A DNA stretch of 64,000 nt from Rhizobium sp. R634. GTDB taxonomy: Bacteria > Pseudomonadota > Alphaproteobacteria > Rhizobiales > Rhizobiaceae. Each line of letters starts with the position of its first letter. Within the stretch, counting starts at the first letter, position 1. The notes under the pieces are model-generated. The model was not told the origin of the DNA. It was given only the letters and a program-made list of their open reading frames with translations, and ran no database searches. This document shows, piece after piece, positions 1 through 6,476 of this stretch. The translations under genes and the position numbers were made by a program. The stretch spans positions 423,782-487,781 of the forward strand of contig NZ_LOKW01000025.1 of the NCBI RefSeq assembly GCF_002211305.1, in the 5' to 3' direction.

Positions 1-276
1 AGAGACGCCGTTGACATTGTCGTCAACATCGACCTTGGAGCAGAACAAGCCGATGCGGAAGGGATAGCCGCGGAATTCGATATCGGCGCATTCGCCGCTG
101 ACGCCCGCCTGGTCGCGCGGCGCGATCGCTTGCAGCACCGTCGTCTTCAGCGCCGATGCCGCATAGAACCAGCCGCCGGTATAAATCGCGATCGCCAGGA
201 GAATGGCGCCGCCCAGCAACCAGAATTTCTTGCTACTGCCAGATTCGCCGCTGCCGGATCGGCTTGACGCTGCCAT
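1..276 (-). CDS. DUF2125 family membrane-anchored protein (3' end outside window)
   Basis: Only the first 92 codons are inside the window, and the frame is open to position 1. The ATG is at 274-276. The visible part has a Ser/Gly-rich head (residues 1-16), one membrane segment (about 18-40) and then a periplasmic start containing CADIEFRGYPFRIGLFC. This pattern of two cysteines around a YPFRI motif fits the DUF2125 family of alphaproteobacteria, which has no assigned function. It is divergent from the ChaC-like gene, whose upstream ATG at 275 would overlap this start codon. The family name is from memory of its N-terminal pattern, so it is likely but not certain. Confidence 0.7.
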   Translation of the reverse strand, partial: MAASSRSGSGESGSSKKFWLLGGAILLAIAIYTGGWFYAASALKTTVLQAIAPRDQAGVSGECADIEFRGYPFRIGLFCSKVDVDDNVNGVS

Positions 277-325
277 GATGTTCTCCAATGGTGAATCGCA
301 AAGTGATTCCGGTCTGGCGTGCGAT

Positions 326-856
326 ATGGACGAATTTTGGGTGTTTGGCTACGGCTCGCTGATGTGGAATCCGGGCTTCGAGTTCCTAGAACGGGCAGAA
401 GCTCTGGTGCATGGTTACAGGCGTTCACTTTGTGTGCGCTCCTTCGTCCATCGCGGCACGCGCGACAATCCGGGCCTCGTTCTCGGCCTCGACAGGGGCG
501 GCGCCTGCCGCGGCATGGCGTTCCGCATTGCGCCTGACAAATGGGACGAGGTGATCGATTATCTGCGCGCCCGCGAGCTCGTCACCAACGTCTATCTGGA
601 ACGCCGGGTGCGATTGCAGTTTGCCGGCGGCCGCAGGGTGGAGGCGGTGACCTACATCGCCGATCGCGGCCATGAGCAATATGCCGGTACGCTCGACGCG
701 CTTGCGGCGGCGCGGGTGGTGAACGAGGCCAAGGGGCAATCCGGCCCGAACGATGCCTATGTCTTCAATACGCTCGCGCATCTGAAGCAGATGGGCATCC
801 GGGACCATTGGCTGGAACAGGTCGTCGACGAAGTGGAGCGGCTGCGCGCCGCCTAA
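326..856 (+). CDS. ChaC-like gamma-glutamylcyclotransferase
   Basis: A 176-residue protein that begins FWVFGYGSLMWNPGF, the signature of the ChaC/gamma-glutamylcyclotransferase fold, with the YGSL loop that binds the gamma-glutamyl group. ChaC enzymes cleave glutathione to 5-oxoproline and Cys-Gly in the cytoplasm. The length matches small bacterial ChaC proteins. I chose ATG 326 because homology starts three residues later. ATG 275 or 278 would add an unrelated tail and run into the divergent DUF2125 start. Neither start has a clear Shine-Dalgarno sequence. The TAA stop overlaps the first bases of a dispersed repeat. Confidence 0.8.
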   Translation: MDEFWVFGYGSLMWNPGFEFLERAEALVHGYRRSLCVRSFVHRGTRDNPGLVLGLDRGGACRGMAFRIAPDKWDEVIDYLRARELVTNVYLERRVRLQFAGGRRVEAVTYIADRGHEQYAGTLDALAAARVVNEAKGQSGPNDAYVFNTLAHLKQMGIRDHWLEQVVDEVERLRAA

Positions 857-959
857 AGCACGTCGCGATCTTTCAGATTCGCTTCCCGCGCTTTAGGTCT
901 TTATTTTCTCGCATGTCGTTATCGCAAAACCGCAGCACACTTTTGCGCAACATGCTTTA
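855..959. repeat. Dispersed mosaic palindromic repeat, copy 1
   Basis: About 105 bp between the stops of the ChaC gene (plus) and plsC (minus). It has two modules. The first runs from AAAGCACGTCGCGATC to the GCGCTTT near 895. The second is a palindrome from GCATGTCG to CAACATGC around TCGCAAAACC and ACACTTTTGCG. Related copies lie at 13193-13321, 46112-46184 (worn) and 46941-47044. The two-palindrome design resembles the RIME elements described in rhizobia, but the exact family is my inference. It carries a GATTC (GANTC, CcrM methylation) site. Confidence 0.85.
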
Positions 960-960
960 A

Positions 961-1758
961 TCACGCCATGGCAGCGTTCAGCTTGCGCAGTTCGGCCAGC
1001 CTTTTGACTGCCGTCGGCGGCAAGGGCAGGTGCGGGTTGCGTTCGACGGTATCGATGAGAAGCTCGTCGCTCGCTCGTTCCGTGACTTCGATCAGGTGTG
1101 CGAAAAAGGCGTCCGGATCCATGCCCGGCATGATCGGCGGCAGGATCCTCACCTTGAAATGGCCGGGATAACGGCGGATGCTCCGCCGCGGCCAGAAGAG
1201 GCCGGGATGCATGGCGATCGGCACCACGGGGATGCCAAGGTCGCGGTACATGCGGGCGATGCCGTATTTATAGACCGGCTCCGCGCCCGGCGGACGACGG
1301 GTGCCCTCGGGATAGATGATGAGCTGGCGGCCGGTGGCAAGCTCTTCCTTCGTGCGTTTCAGCACTTCCACCATCACCTTGCCGCGGGCGCCGCGATCGA
1401 CCGGGATCATGCGCTGCTTCTTGGCATACCAGCCGAAGAGCGGAATCCACATCAGCTCGCGCTTCAGGATGTAGACCGGGTCCTTGAGCCGGGGCAGCAG
1501 CGCATAAGTATCCCAGAAGGATTGATGCTTCGGCGCCAGGATGTAGCTGCCGTCTGGCAGGTTCTCCAAGCCCTCGATCTCGAAGGTCGTGCCGACGATC
1601 ACGCGCATCAGCCAGTGATTGGAGCGCGCCCAGTTTTTCGGGATTTCATAGGCGGTCAGACGCGGCACCACGAAATAATAGGGCGAGAGCACGATCATCC
1701 GGATGATGAGGTTGGCATAGAAGATCGTGTTGAAGAGGATGGAACGCAGGGCGATCAT
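961..1758 (-). CDS. plsC: 1-acyl-sn-glycerol-3-phosphate acyltransferase
   Basis: This enzyme transfers an acyl chain to lysophosphatidic acid to make phosphatidic acid at the inner membrane. The 265-residue protein has an N-terminal membrane segment (about 5-28), the HX4D catalytic motif (HQSFWD), an FP-loop equivalent with PVDRG, and the substrate motif EGTRRPPG. ATG 1758 gives the usual N-terminus MIALRSILFN. GTG 1782 and ATG 1776 are also in frame. It is the last gene of the ftsE-ftsX-ydcF-plsC minus-strand cluster, 103 bp after ydcF. A dispersed repeat separates it from the convergent ChaC gene. Confidence 0.92.
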   Translation of the reverse strand: MIALRSILFNTIFYANLIIRMIVLSPYYFVVPRLTAYEIPKNWARSNHWLMRVIVGTTFEIEGLENLPDGSYILAPKHQSFWDTYALLPRLKDPVYILKRELMWIPLFGWYAKKQRMIPVDRGARGKVMVEVLKRTKEELATGRQLIIYPEGTRRPPGAEPVYKYGIARMYRDLGIPVVPIAMHPGLFWPRRSIRRYPGHFKVRILPPIMPGMDPDAFFAHLIEVTERASDELLIDTVERNPHLPLPPTAVKRLAELRKLNAAMA

Positions 1759-1861
1759 GAAATTTTCCCGAGGCATGCTCACGCGACCGGCCTACACGAT
1801 ATTGCCCATCATAAAAAGCGTTTGATGATGCCCCAGAACAGGATTCATTTTAGGTCAGGCC

Positions 1862-2578
1862 TCAGTCGGCGGCGGAGACGCTGGCCGAGCGCAGCCCGGT
1901 GTGGCGGCCGAAGCCGGTAATGTTGCGGGCGCCGGCCAGGAGCACCTTTACATATTCGGCGAGCATGACGCGCATCGCGTTCGGATCGGTAAACCAGTTG
2001 CGGGTCTTCAAATCCGAATTGACGACGGGATAGGGGATGAACTCGATGTCGGGATCGACATAGGAGAGTTCGGCGAGGCTGCGCGGCATGTGGTAATTGT
2101 TGGTGACGACGAGGACGCTCCTGTATCCCCTCGCATGGATCCAGTTGGAGGCCTCCTCGGCATTGCCGATCGTGTCGATGGCATCGTGGCCAATATCGAC
2201 GCAGCAGGAGAAGAGATCGGCCGAGCCCTGCGTCATCCTGCGGATCTGCGCCGGCGTCGTCGTCGGGTGGACGCCCGAGATCAGTAGCCGTTTGCCGGCG
2301 CCCTTCTGCAGCAATTCCACGGCTTGGTCGATGCGCTGATAGCCGCCGGTCAGCACCACGATCGCATCCGCCTTGGGTTCGGCGGGCGGCTTCAGCGTCG
2401 TCACCGAGTCGGCAAAACGCAGGAAGCCGCCGAACACCAGGGCGATCGCCAGCACGCAGGCAAAGCCGCCCCAGCGCAGCAGGCGGCGGATGGGGCCGCG
2501 CCGCGGCGGCAGACCCGCCGGGCGCTGAAGCTCCGGGTCCTGCCGAATCGGGTTGCGTGTCGTATGGCCCATGGTCAT
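1862..2578 (-). CDS. YdcF/DUF218 family envelope protein
   Basis: A 238-residue protein with an N-terminal membrane anchor (about residues 33-55) and a DUF218 domain: AIVVLTGGYQRID, LLISGVHP, VVTNNYHMPRS. The family includes E. coli SanA, ElyC and YdcF, which act in envelope and peptidoglycan homeostasis. The biochemical reaction is not established. It lies 67 bp downstream of ftsX and upstream of plsC on the same strand, so a shared transcript with the cell-division ABC system is likely. A second in-frame ATG follows the first by one codon. Confidence 0.85.
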   Translation of the reverse strand: MTMGHTTRNPIRQDPELQRPAGLPPRRGPIRRLLRWGGFACVLAIALVFGGFLRFADSVTTLKPPAEPKADAIVVLTGGYQRIDQAVELLQKGAGKRLLISGVHPTTTPAQIRRMTQGSADLFSCCVDIGHDAIDTIGNAEEASNWIHARGYRSVLVVTNNYHMPRSLAELSYVDPDIEFIPYPVVNSDLKTRNWFTDPNAMRVMLAEYVKVLLAGARNITGFGRHTGLRSASVSAAD

Positions 2579-2645
2579 GAATCGTGATTATACGCTGATT
2601 GCGGCGCAGAACAGACGCTGACATGACAAAACGGCATGGTTGCGA

Positions 2646-3659
2646 TCAACTTGCGATGCCGTCAGTCCGTGTCGGGTCCGAACGCAATGTATCGATTTCG
2701 TAGATCGTCCGCATGACGGTCAGCCGCGCGGTGAAAGTCGTGAGCAGCGCGATGACGATCATCGTCGCGAAGATGCCGGCATAACCGAGCACGCCAACGG
2801 AAAAGGTGCCGAAAAGTGCCGTCGCCTGGTCGGTTTCAGGGGTCGCCAGCGTGCGGCTCTGCCAGAAGCCGGCCGTGGCGAAGAAGAGCGCGGCAAGCGC
2901 GCTGCCGATCGCTGAGCCCTTGAGGCTGATCTTCAGGAAATGCTTCTGGAATTCGGTGGCGACGAAGGAGCTTTCGGCGCCGACGAAATGCAGCACTTCG
3001 ACGATGTGGCGGTTGCCCGACAGCGCGCCGCGCGTGGCGAAGACGACGGTCAGCACCATTGCCGAGAAGACCAGCAGGAGGATGCCGGTGCCGATCAGCA
3101 CCGTCGTATGCGCCATGGAGACCAGCCGGTCGACCCAGGTGCGGTGGTCGTCGAGGCTCGCCTGCGGGATGCTCTCCTTGAGCAATCCCCTCATCGCATC
3201 GAAATCCGGCGGATTGCTCTCGTCGATGGTGATGACGACGAGGCGGGGAACGGGCAGATCCTTGAGATCGAGACCCGGGCCGAGCCAGGGTTCCAGCAGG
3301 CGAGCGGTGGCCGCCTCGTCGACGATCTGGCCGCTCTTGGTGCCGACGAAGGTCAAAGCGAGATCGCGTGCCTGCGCCAGCGCCTTTTCCATGTCGAGAT
3401 TGTCGTCCGGCTTGATCTGGATGGTGATCTCGCGGGAAATCTGGCTCTCCCAGCTTGCCGCGGTCGAGCGCACCATGCTGACGCCGCCGAGCGTCAGGCA
3501 GGCGAGGAAAGCCATGATCGATATGACCACCATCAGGGCGTTGCCCTGGATGTTGGAAGGCGGCAGGATCGGCGCCGTCGGGCGCACGCGCATTTCCGGC
3601 CGTTTCTGCTGGTTTTGCGCCGGCGCCTTGTCTCGGTCTCTGGATGGGGGCTCAGTCAT
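2646..3659 (-). CDS. ftsX: Cell division ABC transporter permease FtsX
   Basis: Membrane partner of FtsE. The complex sits at the division septum and regulates peptidoglycan hydrolases rather than transporting a known solute. The 337-residue protein has a polar proline-rich head (1-35), a first membrane helix (about 42-65), a large periplasmic loop, and three C-terminal helices (about 185-210, 240-265, 285-310), the FtsX topology. The start ATG overlaps the end of ftsE by 8 bp, which implies translational coupling. It is longer at the N-terminus than E. coli-type loops would require, as is common in Rhizobiales. Confidence 0.93.
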   Translation of the reverse strand: MTEPPSRDRDKAPAQNQQKRPEMRVRPTAPILPPSNIQGNALMVVISIMAFLACLTLGGVSMVRSTAASWESQISREITIQIKPDDNLDMEKALAQARDLALTFVGTKSGQIVDEAATARLLEPWLGPGLDLKDLPVPRLVVITIDESNPPDFDAMRGLLKESIPQASLDDHRTWVDRLVSMAHTTVLIGTGILLLVFSAMVLTVVFATRGALSGNRHIVEVLHFVGAESSFVATEFQKHFLKISLKGSAIGSALAALFFATAGFWQSRTLATPETDQATALFGTFSVGVLGYAGIFATMIVIALLTTFTARLTVMRTIYEIDTLRSDPTRTDGIAS

Positions 3660-4311
3660 AGATATCGAGGTGCCCTCCCGAAAGGATCATACGGCGGGCT
3701 TCCACTTGCTCCATTAGCGCCAGATCGTGAGTGGCGATCACCACGGCGGTGCCGAGCCGGTTGAGCTCAAGGAAAAGATTGAGCAGGCGCCGTGCCATGG
3801 GTGGGTCGACATTGCCGGTCGGCTCGTCGGCGAGCAGCACTTCCGGCCGGTCCATCAGCGCCCTGGCGATCGCGGCACGCTGCTTTTCCCCGCCGGAAAG
3901 CACGGGCGGCAGGACGTTGATGCGTTCGCCGAGACCGACCCATTTCAGGAGTTCGATGACGTCGGTCTTGTAGGAGCTCTCCTCCTTGCCCCGCACCCGT
4001 AAGGGCAAAGCGACATTCTCATAGGTGGTGAGATGGTCGAGGAGGCGGAAATCCTGGAAGACGATGCCGACGCGGCGGCGCAGCAGCGGCAGTTCGGGGC
4101 GGGGGATTTCGGAAATGTCGCGCCCGAACATGCGGATCAGGCCGCGCGTCGGCTGCAGCGACATGAAGAGCAGCCTGAGCAGCGACGTCTTGCCGGCGCC
4201 CGATGGGCCCGTCAGGAACTGAAAGGATTTCTTCGGAATGTCGAAGGTCAGGTCCCGGAGGATTTCCGGGCCCATGCCATAGCGCAAACCGACATTCTCG
4301 AAGTGGATCAA
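3652..4311 (-). CDS. ftsE: Cell division ATP-binding protein FtsE
   Basis: ABC ATPase of the FtsEX septal complex. It has a Walker A GPSGAGKTSLL, Q-loop FQDFRLLDHL, ABC signature LSGGEKQR, Walker B VLLADEPTGN and the H-loop ATHD, in the usual order. I chose TTG 4311, which gives 219 residues starting with LIHFENVGLRYG, the normal family length and start. An in-frame ATG at 4431 would add 40 unlike residues across a region with CtrA-like motifs. The 3' end overlaps ftsX by 8 bp. Confidence 0.9.
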   Translation of the reverse strand: MIHFENVGLRYGMGPEILRDLTFDIPKKSFQFLTGPSGAGKTSLLRLLFMSLQPTRGLIRMFGRDISEIPRPELPLLRRRVGIVFQDFRLLDHLTTYENVALPLRVRGKEESSYKTDVIELLKWVGLGERINVLPPVLSGGEKQRAAIARALMDRPEVLLADEPTGNVDPPMARRLLNLFLELNRLGTAVVIATHDLALMEQVEARRMILSGGHLDIYD

Positions 4312-4351
4312 CGGGCAGCTCAGTCTGTTCTTGGTTTCACCGCGCGACTTG

Positions 4352-4434
4352 TTAACCAACACCGTTAACAGCCGGTAAATTTTGCCGGAAAGACGCCCGT
4401 TTGATGGCAATCTTTGCGAAGCATTAACCATTAA
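4352..4434. promoter_or_regulatory. Possible CtrA-binding motifs upstream of ftsE
   Basis: The gap between divergent ftsE and the DUF3426-like gene contains TTAACCA at 4352-4358, GTTAAC at 4364-4369 and TTAACCATTAA at 4424-4434. TTAACCAT is the typical strong half of the alphaproteobacterial CtrA box (TTAA-N7-TTAAC). The spacing is not the perfect N7, so this is a suggestion only. A matching TTAACCAT lies upstream of cpdR. Confidence 0.45.
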
Positions 4435-4517
4435 AATTTACGACTGAGGAGGATTCGTTTCAATGCCAAGATTTCGACCGGCATCGAAACCATGTGGACA
4501 TCTGCGAGGCAGCCACC

Positions 4518-5168
4518 ATGGAAGCATCCTCCTTCAGCCGCCGGACACCGGGCCAGGCCTATGATTTCCTGCCGCCGGAACCCGCACGCCGCCAATACCG
4601 CACGGCACGCCCTGCCGATATTTCCGACGCCGAGTTCGTCACGGTCGGCAAAGTCCGGCCAAGGGAATTCAACGCAAGGACTTATAACGACAATCGCAGA
4701 CGCATGGCCGCCGCAGCCGGTGCGCAGCCGACGCTTCTACCAATAATGGCTTCGGCTCTGCGGAGCGCGGAATCCTGGCTGCAGCGCGCGTCGCTACGCA
4801 GCTTCGCAGTCTTGGTGCTGGGCCTTGCCGTGCTCGTCTTCGGGCTTGCAGGCGGCTTTTCAGGCCTTTCCGCCGAGGGGGCCGCCTCCGGAGCGCCGTT
4901 GCATTTCACCCATGTGACCGTGACGCCGCGGGATGCCAACGGCATGCGCGTGCTTGATATCAACGGCATCATCGAAAACGAAAGCGGCACCACGCAGACG
5001 GTGCATCCGATCCGCGCCGATCTCGTGACCGACGAACGGCTGACAGCAAGCATCGTCATCGAACCGCCCGCCGACGTCGTCTATGCCGGCCAAAGCCGGG
5101 GTTTCTCGGCCCGCGTCCAGCATGCCGGCGGCAAGATGCCGGAGGTCAGGCTTTCCTTTCTGCCATAG
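4518..5168 (+). CDS. Membrane protein with a DUF3426-like periplasmic domain
   Basis: A 216-residue protein with a long polar N-terminal region, one membrane helix (about 97-120) and a C-terminal beta-rich domain ending in FSARVQHAGGKMPEVRLSFLP. The HFTHVTVTP, DINGIIENESG and PIRADL stretches look like DUF3426/FxLYD beta-sandwich domains. In other alphaproteobacteria the protein next to ftsE usually starts with an MJ0042-type zinc ribbon; no CxxC is present here. ATG 4518 is preceded by GAGG at a suitable distance. GTG 4494 is an alternative start. It is divergent from ftsE. Function unknown. Confidence 0.65.
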   Translation: MEASSFSRRTPGQAYDFLPPEPARRQYRTARPADISDAEFVTVGKVRPREFNARTYNDNRRRMAAAAGAQPTLLPIMASALRSAESWLQRASLRSFAVLVLGLAVLVFGLAGGFSGLSAEGAASGAPLHFTHVTVTPRDANGMRVLDINGIIENESGTTQTVHPIRADLVTDERLTASIVIEPPADVVYAGQSRGFSARVQHAGGKMPEVRLSFLP

Positions 5169-5301
5169 CGCCGCGGGAGGCGTGACGGCCGGCTTACGGC
5201 CGCAAGTCTGCATGAATCGCGTTAATTTCATGCCGAGCGAGGCTGTTTCAGGCTCGCATATGTGCTAACGGCTTACCCTTCTTTTCATGGAGCAAGCCCT
5301 T

Positions 5302-5844
5302 ATGCCTGTCGTGCGCGGAAAAAACATCGAGCCGCTCTTCACCGCCGAGCAGATCGCCGAGCGCAATCATTCGATGGCGCGGGAGATCGCCAACGGTCCG
5401 ACCAAGGACCTGCTCGTCATCGCGGTACTCAAGGGCTCCTTCATCTTCGCCGCGGACCTGATCCGCGCCCTGCATGACACCGGGCTTGCTCCGGAGGTCG
5501 AGTTCATCACGCTGTCGAGCTACGGCAGCGGCACCGTTTCCCAGGGCGTGCGCATCGTCAAGGATATCGACAGCGACGTGCACGGCCGCGACGTGCTTTT
5601 GATCGACGATATCCTCGAATCCGGCCGGACGCTGCTTTTTGCCAAGGAGCTGCTCTTCGAGCGCGGCGCACGCAACGTCACGATCGCCGTGCTGCTCGAC
5701 AAGCGCGTCAAGCGCAAGGAAAAGCTGGAAGCCGATTATGTCGGCTTCGAATGCCCCGACTATTTCGTCGTCGGCTATGGCATGGATGTCGCTTATGCCT
5801 TTCGCGAATTGCCCTTCGTCGGCGTGGTTACCGGCGACGCCTGA
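5302..5844 (+). CDS. hpt: Hypoxanthine phosphoribosyltransferase
   Basis: Purine-salvage enzyme that converts hypoxanthine (and guanine) plus PRPP to IMP/GMP in the cytoplasm. The 180-residue protein has the type I PRTase PRPP loop LLIDDILESGRTL, the upstream VLKGSFIF pyrophosphate loop, and the C-terminal DYFVVGYGMDVAYAFRELP base-binding segment. I chose ATG 5302, which has GGAG nine bases upstream. ATG 5287 would add five residues. The reading frame is intact and of normal family length. Confidence 0.93.
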   Translation: MPVVRGKNIEPLFTAEQIAERNHSMAREIANGPTKDLLVIAVLKGSFIFAADLIRALHDTGLAPEVEFITLSSYGSGTVSQGVRIVKDIDSDVHGRDVLLIDDILESGRTLLFAKELLFERGARNVTIAVLLDKRVKRKEKLEADYVGFECPDYFVVGYGMDVAYAFRELPFVGVVTGDA

Positions 5845-5919
5845 ATTATCGGGAGCACCGCAGCGCCTTCGCACGTCTGAAAAGACGCGCGGCGCTGTGC
5901 TGTCGCCCGAGACGGGTTG

Positions 5920-5927
5920 TTAACCAT
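5920..5927 (+). promoter_or_regulatory. CtrA-like half site upstream of cpdR
   Basis: TTAACCAT lies 87 bp before the cpdR start. It matches the strong half of the CtrA box; the second half (TTAAC after N7) is only weakly matched by GTTC. Regulation of cpdR by CtrA would fit the CckA-ChpT-CpdR circuit, but this is inference. Confidence 0.4.
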
Positions 5928-6013
5928 TCCGTTCATCGCTTCGCCATCTTTACCGATCGAAAAGGAAAGTCTGGTGATTTCCGTCGCGGGGCTGAAGACG
6001 GAGCAATGCACAT

Positions 6014-6373
6014 ATGGCAAGAATTCTGATTACGGAAGACGAGGACTCCCTGCGGTCTTTCGTAGCCCGGGCCTTGCGGCTCGACGGTCACGAGACCGAT
6101 GAAGCCGCCGACGGCGCCGAAGGGCTGGAGAAGCTGAAGGACGGGGTCTACGATCTGCTGCTGTCGGATATCCGCATGCCCGTGATGGACGGCATCGAGC
6201 TCGCCCATCAGGCAAAGGACGCTTTTCCTGCTTTGAAGATCCTGCTGATGACCGGCTATGCCGAACAGCGCGAGCGCGCCGACGACCTCGCGGAAAAGAT
6301 CATCGACGTCGTCTCCAAGCCCTTCGCGCTTCCCGATATACGCAAGGCTGTCGCCCGGGCGCTCGTCGCTTAA
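6014..6373 (+). CDS. cpdR: Cell-cycle response regulator CpdR
   Basis: A single-domain receiver of 119 residues. Unphosphorylated CpdR is the adaptor that primes ClpXP at the cell pole and drives proteolysis of cell-cycle substrates; phosphate comes from CckA through ChpT. The receiver residues are visible: acidic pair E8/D9, phospho-acceptor D52 in LLLSDIRMP, T80 in LLMTGYAEQ and K102 in VVSKPF. The sequence is the very conserved rhizobial CpdR1 type, with no output domain. A CtrA-like half site lies upstream and a strong hairpin follows the stop. Confidence 0.93.
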   Translation: MARILITEDEDSLRSFVARALRLDGHETDEAADGAEGLEKLKDGVYDLLLSDIRMPVMDGIELAHQAKDAFPALKILLMTGYAEQRERADDLAEKIIDVVSKPFALPDIRKAVARALVA

Positions 6374-6398
6374 CGCATTTTCATTCCTCGGAATTCAC

Positions 6399-6438
6399 GC
6401 GTAACCCCGGAAATCGCTTGGGATTTCCGGGGTTACGC
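6399..6438. terminator. 17-bp perfect hairpin between convergent cpdR and the DUF4175 gene
   Basis: GCGTAACCCCGGAAATC pairs perfectly with GATTTCCGGGGTTACGC around a 6-base loop. It lies 25 bp after the cpdR stop and 38 bp beyond the DUF4175 stop, so it can serve both strands. There is no long T tract on either side, which makes it an atypical intrinsic terminator. Confidence 0.7.
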
Positions 6439-6476
6439 GCGTCAAAACCTGATATCCTTTGCTTGATGACGCAGGC

